From Acheta domesticus (lineage: Eukaryota > Arthropoda > Insecta > Orthoptera > Gryllidae), in contig JAHLJT010009419.1 in NCBI GenBank assembly GCA_031308135.1, positions 62,432,634-62,496,633 on the forward strand: 64,000 nt of DNA, given 5' to 3'. Positions 11,206 through 22,189 of the stretch are shown piece by piece. Under the pieces are notes generated by a model. The model saw only the letters and a program-made list of their open reading frames with translations. It made no database searches and was not told the DNA's origin. Positions within the stretch are counted from its first letter, which is position 1, and each line of letters begins with the position of its first letter. The position numbers were made by a program, and so were the translations under genes.

Positions 11206-11790
11206 AAAGACAACTAGTGGTGTAACTCAATGGCACAGACTTTCCCGTATTAGTTTTATATTTCCTTTGTCCTCGGCTAGCCATTCAGAATTGCCACATA
11301 CTCGTGCCAGCTCTCATCTATCGCCCCCAAACTACATGCTTTTGACATTTTCTTAATTTTTTCGGTTTCCTAATGGTAGAACGGAAATATTAGAGTTAAA
11401 ATATTAAAGAAACACAAAAACCTCGTTCTATATGGCAATTTTCTTTTAAAAATTTGTGTCTATTTTTTAAAAAAAATGGCGTTTAAGCGCTACTAAAAAG
11501 GGCGAAATTTGAAGATCATTTTTGCAGAAAAGTTTTGATTTTTAAAAACACTTCATCTGAAGTCATTTGAAGCACATTAACTCACTATACAAGAGTGTTT
11601 ACAAATTGCTGGAAATGTGTATATTAAAGATGTGACAGATCTTTTCAAAAAAAATAACATTTCCGCAATTTTTGAAAAAACAAAAGAATATAGCGATATG
11701 GAGTTTATCTCATAGAATACATTTAGCACTGTTCTTACCAAAAGTTTAAAGAAAAAAATCGAATTAAATGAGTTAATTATCGTTTTTAAT
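11205..11790 (+). repeat. Repeat head H plus one A-type module
   Basis: H head at 11212-11460 ('ctagtggtgtaactcaatgg') followed by a module of about 300 bp ('ggcgtttaagcgctac', 'aaacacttcatctgaagtc', 'gtttacaaattgctgg', 'agcactgttcttaccaaaag'). The order is the same as at 14432-15000. There is no inverted head on the right, so this copy is truncated or differently built. Confidence 0.6.
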
Positions 11791-12475
11791 AAGTCAGTTT
11801 ATTTCTAATTAACTTAAAATATAGGATTTTATTTTTTGTTTTAAAAAATAGCCTTTTAACTAAGACTTCTCACATTAATTTTATCAAATATAGCTGAACT
11901 TGGCAGTAAATGAAAACAATGTTAATGGTTGAAGAGATTAGTGGTAGGGGGGTGGTGAATAAACTAGTTTTAGTGATAATAGGAAGGTCGCATTATCGGG
12001 TCGAAATGGATTAAAAGTTCATTGCGAGAAACACGAGCGTGTTTAGACTTGTTATCTGAGGTTCTAGGAATAAATATAAGCAATCTGTTGGATTAGATCA
12101 TGTTTTACCAACCAAATTAAGTTCAGTTTTGTACCACCCCTAAATTTCTATTCAGCATTCAAGCGATACAGTGATTGTTATTTTATTTATAAAATTTGGC
12201 TTGCAGAAATTGTGCAATTTATTCTAACAGCTTCTGTTATATATGCGATGAATACATAATAAAAAGCCAACAAAGAAACATAAGAGATTTTATTTAGCGT
12301 ATTTCTAATTGAAACTTGGAGAAGAAGACAAAATATGGGCTCCACATAAGGTGTGTAAGTTGCGAGGAAGACATTCATTTTGGTTTAAGGTAAGAAAAAC
12401 TCATTTCTTGTCAGTGTTCGTACTGTAATGGGACGGCACGTAACGATTTCGGCGTGTGCAAAAATAATATTTTAT
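11790..12475. other. No recognised feature
   Basis: A+T-rich DNA. A short open frame on minus at 12187-12378 (63 residues) has no family resemblance and ordinary intergenic composition. Confidence 0.35.
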
Positions 12476-12479
12476 TTAA

Positions 12480-13380
12480 CTGGAAGTACTGAAAAACGTG
12501 ATGTCTAGAAACGCGCACTTTTTGCTACCTGAGCGCCTGAAGGGTGCAAGACGGCCGCCGCTGGGCGCAGTCTCCTTGTTCAGAAACCGCTCGTCGCCCT
12601 GGGTATTTCCGCCGCCGCCGAAGGAGCGCCGTGTCAACGCACACCCCGCGTCTTCTGGGAAATTGCAGTGACGCAGACCGCACCCTCGAAGACGGTTTTC
12701 AACCGTCGCTACCACCACCGCAATTGGCCGGCACGCATCGCGCGATTCGGCTGCGCCAATAGACAAGAACTAGGCGGGGGCGAGACACGTGATCTCGCGA
12801 TCGAGGGAGGTAGTTGCGTGGGTGAGGTTCGGCCATTCCGATGTGGGCGTTTGCAGCGAGAGGTTTTGGCCATTCCCATGTGGGCGACTCCAGCGAGAGG
12901 TTCGGCATTCTGATGCGGGCGACCCCAGCGAGAAGTTGAGCTTTCCGGGGGGGGGGGAGAGGCCACGCCATCGCCGCGAGGCGCCAGACCGCCGCCGGCA
13001 ATGCATCGCCGTCACTTCGCCACCAGCTCATGCGTCGCCTGAAGGGATAGCCGGAACACTGTACGAGTGTGGGGACTTGAATGGATAAAGGAGTGTCCGG
13101 ACTTGGCCTGAGAGCCGGCCACCGCTAAAGGACGCATCAGGACGGCGCTTCCTTGCTTCCGCCGCCGCAGCCGCCGCCGCAGCCGCAGCCATCGCCGCTG
13201 TCGCCAGCTGCCCGCCCGGTCCAGGAGGCAGGGAATGCCAGCCGCGCGCCAGCCCGCGCGCGCCGCCCTACATCGCTGCCGTTCCGCCGCCCGACCCACG
13301 GGCCGATGCCGCGCCTGGAGGGGCGGAACGCCCGGGCAATGACTCAGAAGGGTCAGACTTTAAGCTAAGTTGTAAGTTAG
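12480..13380. other. G+C- and CpG-rich island, possible promoter or 5' exon region
   Basis: About 0.9 kb of markedly G+C- and CpG-rich sequence in A+T-rich surroundings. It has inverted CCAAT motifs (ccaatt near 12719, gccaat near 12757), many CG pairs and overlapping open frames on both strands, none with recognisable protein similarity. The frames are what such composition gives by chance, so no CDS is called. A CpG island with promoter function for an unseen gene is possible, as is the decayed end of a mobile element. Confidence 0.45.
12827..12935 (+). repeat. Minisatellite, three units of about 36 bp
   Basis: Three imperfect direct repeats with the pattern 'gttcggccattc', 'gatgtgggcg', 'ccagcgagag'. 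Units start near 12827, 12863 and 12900. A run of 12 G follows at about 12946-12957. Confidence 0.75.
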
Positions 13381-13539
13381 GTTAAGATATTGTTACTAAT
13401 TGTAGGAGGCTTCACCCCTTTACTGACTTTTTCTTTAATTAAATTCAGAAAGTCAAAAAAGTGTTCCAATGCCTAATGCATGAAAATGCCCAGTCACGCA
13501 TGCGTCTTGCCCAAATTTCAGCCGGGCGAATGAGGCAAC

Positions 13540-14425
13540 ATATGAGTGCAGACAAATATACAGGTGAGTCGGGTCACGCCCTGAGGTCATCACGCCGAAC
13601 TCGATGAGAGAGTGTGCGGGGTGTTACAGTACGATATGGCGTGAAGAGATAAATTATACAACCTACTGCTACTTCTGTTCGGTGGATGTGAAAGGATTTA
13701 ACAGAGAAAATAAAAAAAAGATGTTACCCTAAACGTGATTCATTTGTTCATATTTCTGAAATACCAATTCCATGGACACCTTCTAATTTTAATGACATCC
13801 TGAGTGAGATAAGCATTAGCTTCTCAGAACAAATGTGCAAATTTTGTGTTGACGAGGGACCTCAACTTTTTCCACAGTGAGCTCAACGACCTAGTAAGAA
13901 ACTTAGGTCTTTCCAAAAATGCAACCGAATTACTTGGATCAAGGTTAAAAAACAAAAACTTACTATCACATAAGACTCATTTTCGTGGACCAGGAATCGA
14001 GAAAGAGAATGTACACATTTTTTCTCCAAAGAGGAAAATCTGTTTTCTTGTAATGATCTTCATGGACCCATGAAGCGCTTTAAGTGCGTACATGATTCAT
14101 CAGATAGGCGCGTATTCATTGTTTAGACTACAACTAACCTCAAAGTCTTGCTGCATAGTGTAAATGTATTTGCATCTCTTTCTAGGGTGACACTTAGTTC
14201 ATATGAAAGAAAACTATAATGCTACACTTCTTGGGACAATCAAATTTCAAAAGCATCAACGGATGGATTACGGAGATTTCAAAATACTAAACATCTCGTT
14301 GGATTATCAGGGAGGTTGTACAAAATTTCCTTGCATTCTTTGTTTATGGAGATAGTCGAACCACAAAACTGCATTTGACAAAAAAAACAATTGGCCTCCT
14401 CAAGGCAGTTTAACTCTCAGCGAGA
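13540..14425 (+). pseudogene. Remnant of a recurrent arthropod repeat protein (transposon-associated)
   Basis: Broken pieces in shifting frames follow the order of a protein I recall as highly repeated in insect genomes: STIWREEINYTTYCYFCSVDVKGFNRENKKK (13620-13712, read with interruptions), then IPIPWTPSN, then LNDLVRNLGLSKNATELLGSRLKNKNLL (about 13880-13965), then a region near 14110 resembling VFI...LKVLLH, then KHQRMDYGDFKI and GGCTKFPCILCLW (14250-14350). The last matches the family's GDLK and TK-PCFLC-W motif. Several stops and shifts make it dead. The family's mobility class is not something I can state with certainty; cysteine pairs (CYFC, CILC) suggest metal binding. Confidence 0.6.
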
Positions 14426-14431
14426 AAATGA

Positions 14432-15595
14432 ACTAGTGGTGGATGGCACAGACATTCCTATATTAGTTTTCTATGTCCATGGGTCTGAGCTTGCTATTCC
14501 GAATTGCCACATACGTGTGCCAGCTGCCATCTATCACCTCCCAAAGTACAATTTTCTGACATTTTCGTAACTTTTCGGTTTCCTAATGATAGAACGGAAA
14601 TATTCATTTTAGAATATTAAAGAAAAGTAAAACTTTGTCATAATGGCAATGAAAAATAATGGCTTTGAAAAATTTGGACCTGTTCTTAACAAAATGGCGT
14701 TTAAGCACTAAAATGCGAAACTTGAGGCTCTTTTTCACAGAAAATTTTTGAGTTTTCAAGAAACTTAATTTGAAGTCATTTGAAGACTTTTAACTCGCAA
14801 AATAAAATACTGTTTACAAATTGCTGGAAATTGTGCTTATTAAAGGTGAGAGAGATTTTTCAAAAAATTACATTTATGTAATTTTGCAAAAAAAAAAAAC
14901 AACCTTAAATTGAACTTAACGTCATATAAAAGAGTGCAATTAGCACTATCCGTTCCAAAAGTTTGAAAAAAAAATTGGAGCCATTTATGAGAAAAAGGCG
15001 TTTGAGCGTTACTGAAAATGCGGAATTTTGAGCTAAACTTTCAGAGAAAACGGCTGACTTCTAGAGAAACTTTACTTGACATTATTTAAAGCACATGTAC
15101 TCGTAACTATAATAACGTGAACAAATCCCTACTAATCTGAATATTACCGACGTGGGAGGCAAGTCAAAAAAATTACATTTTTATGATTTTTGAAAAACAA
15201 AAGATTCGAGCAATATGGCAGTTATGTCATTTTACAGAGTACATTTAAGACTATCCCTACCAAAAGTTTAAAGAAAAATTGGAGCCGTTTTTGAGAAAAT
15301 CTCAAAAATTGTGTGTGAAAAAGAGAACATACATTTTTTTAAACTGCTCAAAATTTTTCAAAGAAAATTGTCATTTAGGACGAGGTTTTACTGTTATTTA
15401 ATATTTTAAAATTAATATTTCCTTTCTACCATTAGTAAAACGAAAAATTACGAAAATGTCAAAATAACTTTGGACGACTATATATGGCATCTGGCACAAG
15501 TATATGGCCATTCCGAATAGTTAGCCCAGACACAAGGAAATATAAAACTAATAAGGGAAACTCTGTGCCATTCTGTAGCACCACTACTTCGTTAT
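14432..15595. mobile_element. Foldback element FB2: two inverted H heads around two A-type modules
   Basis: The left head (14432-14690) begins 'agtggtggatggcacagac'. The right end (15365-15595) read on minus begins 'agtagtggtgctacagaatg' and goes on with the same words in the same order (gggaaactc versus ttcccgta; tagttttctat/tagttttatat; tggtagaacggaaat). Between them lie two tandem modules of about 300 bp, starting at 14698 and 14997. No transposase is encoded. It gives the structure of the H/A family: terminal inverted repeats flanking tandem modules. Confidence 0.65.
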
Positions 15596-15829
15596 TAGGG
15601 CCTGGCAATGATTTTTTTTCTGCCGAAAATGTGCCGTTTTTTTCGCGCAGAGTTATATAACTCTGCCTATATAAAGTATATTACTCCTTATATATGCGAT
15701 GTAACCGAAAAAATAAAATTTACAATTTTGTAATAATGTCTCTAACGAACTTTGATACTGTTATTAAGTATATGTACTGTGTGTATTAGTAGTGAAATAT
15801 ATGCAACTACTGTTCAATTGAAACTGTAA

Positions 15830-15960
15830 TATCAATCTACTCACTGATCAAAAGTGTATAAGTGTAAAGAAGTATGTGAACATGCTATGTAAAACCCTTA
15901 TTGTAAACTTAAGAATAGACGCTAATAATCGGGAAGTTGATGCGACTATAAAAGAATTTC
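15830..15960 (+). mobile_element. Solo 3' end of an I-like LINE
   Basis: The sequence 'tactcactgatcaaaagtg', 'gtgaacatgctatgtaaa', 'gacgctaataatcgg', 'gttgatgcgactata' matches the 3' untranslated end of the I-like element at 54190-54345. The matching end with its GCGACT hairpin is present but nothing of the coding region is. The open frame of 88 residues starting at 15876 runs through this UTR and is not a gene. Confidence 0.7.
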
Positions 15961-15969
15961 AAAAAAATC

Positions 15970-18900
15970 CATGTGATTCGGCAAGTACATTCCATGCAGC
16001 TGATTTCTTTTCTTATTTTGCAGAGCTTATTTCAATTTTCAACAAAAAAGCACTATGGGATTCTTTCCTTTCTAAAAATAACAAAAGTAACGTAATTTGT
16101 GGTGAAGAAAAACATATCGGCAAAAAACATTTTTGGGACTAGCATTTAAGATATACTAATTTCAAGTAGAAGTACTAAAAATATATTTCTCAATTCTTTA
16201 TTTTATGAAGTTAGCCAAAGTACTGTTAATTTGGATTGAGGATAATGAATATTAGATATTGAATAGTAGTGTAACATTGTTTTTTTAGTTTCATTTTCCC
16301 AAATAAAAGTTCTTATTCACGTGAACGTCTTCTCTTTGCTCGTTGCGTGTTCCCCTTTTCTGTGTCTTCTCTTGTCGGTGTCCATAGTAGTCCGCGAGCG
16401 TAACAGTGTTTCATTTCTCTGTCCACCTTCATTTCATTTGCAAAATGTTCTGATGGAACTGCTCTATTTATTCTTCATTAACAGTACCGCAGTTTTAGGG
16501 GGAGACCAGGTGAGAATTATAGAAATGAAATTTATTCTGTGAAGATGAAGGATGACCTGTCTTCCACAGTCTTCGTCTATATCTGACTGTTGAGTTCACT
16601 TTTTCGGAGTAAGTGGTACACGCAAGACGTCTCCATGTGGCCGAATGGCTAATGGAATGTTCTGGTATTCTACAATCCACGTCTATTTTGTGGACATGCC
16701 ATGCAGTCATGAAGCAATACAGCCACGAATAATACAAATTACCCATAACTCGTCACTGCTGTGCTCAGATGAGCCAACACTATATCCAGACGTCAAAATT
16801 TGTAAAAAGTCCCCATAATTTATATGGTATATCTAATAACCAAGAGCTAACGCAAGTCAAAATATCATTTTCGTTTTTTTCCGTCATCAAATAAATCTGA
16901 AATGGCCATTTTCAAACCAGGAAGATTTTCACTATTGGCCAGTGTTATTTGCGCTAAGGCTCCAAAGCAAAAAGAAATTGAGAAAAGAGTGTGCTTTTAC
17001 GCACTGAGATTTTATTATCACAAGCGAATTATAACGAATCAAGAGGTCACCAGCGAAGGTTGAATGAGAGCTCCAGGGCAGATGCAGTAGGGTTATCTTC
17101 CTTGACCCAAACTTGGAAGCAGGGTCCCTGAATGGGGAAGGATCTCGACCAGTCAAGGTTACAAAGTTACAAGAACACCTTTTAATGGGTCATTACAGGG
17201 GAGGACAACATTGACAGTATTAGAATAAATAAAGCAATTACGACAGCAACAATGGTGAAGGGAAGCAATGTACGACGTGAATATTGTAAACAGTACTGTG
17301 AGAGAATGCTTGTGTAAACAGCACATGAGAAAAATAATATTGTGACGAGATTAAATAAATATTATGGACAAATGACCGAAGTCTGTGAAGGGGAGAATGA
17401 GTAAATGAAATAATTACCACAAGGAACAAGGAATAAACTAATGGCGCAAATAAATGGAAGAGACCAATAGGAAGTTATATGGAATTCGATAATAGCATTG
17501 AGATGCGCAGTAAGGCAGGGAGAGACGCAGTTGTGGCTAGTTCGCGGAATGTATTGTTGGAGGCAGTAGACAGGCGCGCTAGAATGGAAAAAAAGCGAGA
17601 TATGAAGCTGAGACTCGGTGGAGATCGGATCGACGATGCCGGGATCCGCAGATATTGAGAGATATGTTTCGTGTTAGTAAGAGTTAGAATTTGTATAGAA
17701 TGGAATAAAACTCTATAGTCATATTGCAACGAAATAATTGAGGACCAGTTAATTCGATGAAATTGTGCGCGTACAAAAACGGATATTTTATGATCTGGAA
17801 CACATTGATTGTGATAGAACGACCCTGTAACGATGGTCAAGGATGCAGTCCTTCAGCAACGCCGGGGAATTCTGCTTAAAATGACGTCAGCAAGTAGGCC
17901 TACTGCTAAATAAATTAAGAATTAGATTAACGTAGGAAAGAAATGATTGGATATGCACGCAGTGAAGGTGAGAATATAATGATAGTTATAGCTTCAAAGT
18001 AAAAAGGAGGAATGAAAGTCAATATTTTTTTTATAGTTGTTTGAATTTTGGATTATTTGTTTTGTATTGGAAAAAAACAAATGATGTGCTGTTGTATTTA
18101 TGTCATGTTTTACAGAATATCGTAACATAAGTTATTCCAGGAGTAAGTACTATGATTATTAGTAATCCTAGTAAGAACCATTCCAGGTCACATGTCATAA
18201 ATCAAAACAATAACGTACGTAAATTTTCAATTAGGCGGACTATCAAACCTGAAAAATTAAAATTTAGCGTGATAAAAAATTTTTATTTAATATCATGTCT
18301 AATATCAATAATTGACGTATAGATTTGATGAGCCAGTGAGAGAAGAATATATACATTTGTTCAAATAAAACAATAAGCGGGAATAAATAGCTAAGCGAAC
18401 CTGGCCGATGATAGTCTTTGGAAGAAGTTACTTGACAATTCTTATCACAAATTTAACTCTAATTTCTCTGTAAGGCAAAGAAGTGGATCAAATAATACAA
18501 CAGTCCGATTTCAAATTTTCAATTGAGAGTAAAATTTAAAAAAATTAACAAAAATAATCTTGATTTTTAATCCTGTTTTCTTCAGAGTGATATAAAAGTA
18601 TAAACTTTGTACCATCAGGTTAGAAGGTTTAACAGATAATTATTCTTGTCCCTTAAAAGCGCTGTCCATCCGTAAGCAAGAATTGTTATCTTATAGAGAC
18701 TTGCTTATTTATATCACATTATTGCCTAAATTAATAAATAAATAACTGAATGATTTAATAACACAACACAAAACGAAAACTAGGAAGGAATTCACCAATC
18801 AAACATATTCCTGTCACTTAGCAAATATCTTTATATAAGGAAGAATGTAGTAAAAAAAACATGAAATGGTAATAAGTGGTGAAGATTATAAACATAAAAA
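15970..18900. other. Long stretch without recognised genes
   Basis: Mostly A+T-rich. Short open frames (16321-16542, 16495-16746, 16932-17156, 17475-17840) show no domain and no consistent codon use. A slightly more balanced patch at 17460-17700 reads without stops on both strands for over 100 codons but matches nothing I know. Confidence 0.4.
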
Positions 18901-18908
18901 AATTTTCG

Positions 18909-18914
18909 TTTATT
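18909..18914 (-). promoter_or_regulatory. Possible poly(A) signal of the candidate exon at 18955
   Basis: AATAAA on the minus strand, 41 bases after the stop codon at 18955-18957. Alone it means little in A+T-rich DNA. Confidence 0.25.
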
Positions 18915-18954
18915 TGAAAGAAAAATCTGACAAACATATTTTTGTATGAAGTCA

Positions 18955-19042
18955 CTATTCACTGCCGCGTGCCTCTTCAGCTTGCTCATGTAACTCTTTC
19001 TGGATTTTAAGGGGAAATGAGTGCGGAGTCAGAAGAAGGTTT
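18955..19042 (-). CDS. Candidate terminal coding exon of an unidentified host gene
   Basis: Read on minus, the end of this stretch encodes ...LLLTPHSFPLKIQKELHEQ then AEEARGSE and a TAG at 18955-18957. The composition is protein-like (charged, helical C-terminus) and unlike the surrounding A+T-rich noise. Possible acceptors are the AG in 'atccag' at 19000-19001, which gives 14 codons in phase 0, or one further upstream near 19043. An AATAAA follows 41 bases after the stop. No family is recognised and no neighbouring exon is seen, so this is weak. Confidence 0.22.
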
Positions 19043-19311
19043 CTTAAATAATTTAAGAATATGTTTATTTTTTATTAATATTTTTACTTACATTTGAACA
19101 TTATTGTCTGAAACGCTGTAGTGAAATTTGAAACACGTTCCTTCTAATTTTCTTCTGTACCTAACTTACGAGTCAATAAATAATTTCTTTAAATTTAAGT
19201 AAAATTTCGAAGTGTTTCAATCTGATATATTTGTGACTAATTTAATATCTCCCTAACGTAAAATTAATAAACTTAAACACACAAATGTTTTTTTTCTCTT
19301 TATTTTTAGTC

Positions 19312-19343
19312 GCATCAACGACTGAGGTTATTAGCGACTACAT
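19312..19343 (-). repeat. Terminal 3' hairpin of the I-like element
   Basis: On minus the element ends TAGTCGC, then 'taataacctcagtcgttgat', then GCGACTA. The heptamers are perfectly complementary. The same arrangement is found at 54306-54345 and, partly decayed, at 15915-15948, which makes it the probable 3' recognition structure for the element's own reverse transcriptase. Confidence 0.65.
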
Positions 19344-19658
19344 TTTTTTTATAACATTTGTTTACAGACAATTATGAATTCATCATTACATTAACATAGG
19401 TATCGTAATGTATAGGTCATAATATAATACAGTATCACATATTATTTATCTTACATACCATTGACATACAGTATTATCAGGACAGGGTCATAACATATAT
19501 TTTCGAGGGTTACATATCATTACATTAACAAAAGCATCTTAACATATAGATCATAACATAATATTATTATCTACCAAACTCGAACATAATCATACACTAT
19601 CATCGGGGTAGGGTCATGACACATCAGCTCGAGAGATACGAGCGGGCTTACCATAATA

Positions 19659-21875
19659 TTATATTTCAAGCATGACATTTGTGGTTTTGCAAAATTTAAC
19701 AATCTGGTTCTGAAAGGGGACAGAGTACAGGATTTTATCTATTTCATTTGGATTAAAATACATAGTTCTAATATTTTCATATTTTCGACAAGACGTAATA
19801 ATATGTTCGACTGATAGTCTTACTTGACAAATATCACATAGTGGTGGTGAAGTATTCTCCAGCAAGTACCTGTGTGTAATTTTAGAATGACCAGTTCTGA
19901 TTCGCGTAATTAAAACTTGTTCGCGTCTAGTCATCTTGGGGTCCGAGTTGAGTGATATGAATAAATCGATTGATTTGTGGGTATTACTAGTTTTATAACA
20001 TCGCCATATCGGTTCCCATTGCTGGATCATCTTCCTACGTATGAATCTTATGACGTCTTGCTTGGAATATCCCGGGTTAGGTCCTACATTGTTTCCTTGG
20101 AGATCAATTACTATCTTTGTATTAGTTTCATTGTTATGTATTTCGGTCGTAATAATTGAATACAGTTGATTAGGTAAAAGAAGAAAAATTACTGATAAGC
20201 CTTGAAGTTTAATCATGTGAAGTAGTTCTTTAATTCGAGCCGTCGTTTTGGATTGTGTTTCATCATATATTTTGAAGTTATCTTTTGGAATTTTATTAGT
20301 GATGATAGTGGCATCGGAACGGTTTTGGATTATCTTTTTAAGTGCTTCCAGAATTGCATGGTTGAACATGTTTTCTTGGCTAGCAATGTTCATAAACCGG
20401 AATTTCGCCAAAGATTTGGGATCCTTCACTATGGCCTCAGAGAATGTTGAATTACTGCGTCCGTCAATGAGGATATTGTAGTTATTTTTGTATTTATCAT
20501 AGGTTTCGCGATATTTCAGTTTCCATTCGTCTGAGTCAAGGTTGTTATGCTGAACTTCAACCAGAGATTTGTCAACTTCAATGGTGTTGATGATCCAGGG
20601 GTTTACAGCAGGAATTCTTTGACTTTCTATTGGGAGCCTCGATATGTTGAGGGAGCTGAATAGGGCAGCTACTTTATTATAGAAGGGTGTAGAACACTGT
20701 GGATTTCCACTTCTAATTGCAGGAGATACATCATTACGTATTATATTGTTTAGGGATGTTTTGGCTTTAATTGCATATTTGATTGACAGGGTTTGTCTTC
20801 GAAATGCCAGGTTGGTTTCAGCCGCTTCGATGAGAATACTACCAGTTGGGCTTGTGTGAAAGCAACCAGTGCTTATTCTGAGTCCACAGTTGTGCAGGGT
20901 GTCCAGTTTCTTGAGAGTTGAATTGCACGCTGAATTGTAGACAATAGATCCATAATCTATTTTGCTTCTTACTAAGGCTTTGTACGTAAGTAGTAAGGTA
21001 TTTTTGTCTGATCCCCAGTTGTTGTGATTAAGACACTTCAGGACGTTAAGTCGATTTTTGCATTCGGCGTATATTTTAGAAATGTGTTCTTGCCATGTGA
21101 GCTTGTGGTCGAATATCAGGCCCAAGATTTTTGTATGTGTGACCGTCTTAATGGCTTTGTTGCCCAGGAATAATTTCGGGCAGAAGGGGCTTAATTTTTT
21201 AGAGAAAACCATACATTCAGATTTATCTGCCGAGAATTTGAAACCAGTTTTCATTGACCATTTGTAAATAGAGTTTACAGCAGTTTGCATTAATTCATTG
21301 GTTGAATCGAAGTTCCTTCCTTTGCATAGTAATATCATATCATCGGCGTATTTCCGCACGACAACAGGGCTTACAATATCATCATCAGCGTCATTTACAG
21401 CAATTAAAAATAGAGTCACACTGAGCACTGAACCTTGCGGTAGCCCATTGTTAAGTTTCTTAATTGTTGAGAAATTATTACTTATACGTACTTGAATACT
21501 TCTGTTGCTAATAAAGTTGGTAAGGAACTGAAACATATTGCCCTTGATACCAATACTAAGTAATTTAGCAGCTACACGGTGTGTCCATACCATATCGTAT
21601 GCTTTTTCGATGTCTAGATTTACTAAGATAACATGCTGTCCGTGAAGAAAGGCTTCTTGGATTATCGTTGTCGTGCTGATAAGATGCGAGGTGGTGGAGT
21701 GACCAGTTCTGAATCCAAATTGGTTGTCTTTTATTAAATGTTGAGATTCGAGGAACCACCTTATTCTTTTGTTAATGATTTTTTCTAATATTTTGCATAG
21801 GTTGCAAGTCAGTGAGATTGGTCGGTAATTATAGCTATTTGACTGGTCTTTTCCAGGCTTGGGAATCGGAATCAC
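19659..21875 (-). pseudogene. I-like LINE ORF2, reverse transcriptase, RNase H region and CCHC end
   Basis: A 738-residue open frame. Reverse transcriptase landmarks: PIPKPGKD (3-10), NQFGFRTGHS (51-60), LDIEKAYDMVW (87-97), GLPQGSVLS (144-152) and the catalytic YADD (176-179). The region after about residue 460 resembles a worn RNase H (ILIDGRSNS, AILEALKK), though the later catalytic acid is not evident. The end carries C-X2-C-X7-H-X4-C (680-696). Upstream the frame is lost twice between 22190 and 21880, separating it from the endonuclease: the linker words APGPDNIPN are present near 21990 in another frame. This copy is therefore dead unless the shifts are assembly errors. The enzyme would copy the element RNA at a nicked target. 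Confidence 0.85.
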
Positions 21876-22189
21876 AGTGGCAGTTTTCCAGAGTTGAGGA
21901 AATACATTGTTTAGCCATATATGGTTATATATTTTTAATAAAATGTTAATACCACTCGTTGGGAGATTTTTAATTAAGCAGTTTGGAATATTGTCAGGGC
22001 CAGGAGCTGAGTTGTTAACCTTTTTAAAACTTCTTGTTGTTCGTGCATGGAAATTGGGGAATTCATGTCATTATCATAGTTGATGTCATCAATAGGTGTC
22101 ATATTTGAATCACTTTCGGCTTTTTCTTTATATGTGATGAAATCCGTTTGGTAATTGGCAGTGCTGGAATTTTTCACGAAGGTTTCGGC

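Noticed and set aside
12476..13368. Overlapping frames of 70-110 codons on both strands
   Set aside because: Explained by high G+C and the minisatellite; none matches a family.
15876..16142. 88-codon open frame
   Set aside because: It begins inside the 3' UTR of an I-like LINE fragment and has no domain.
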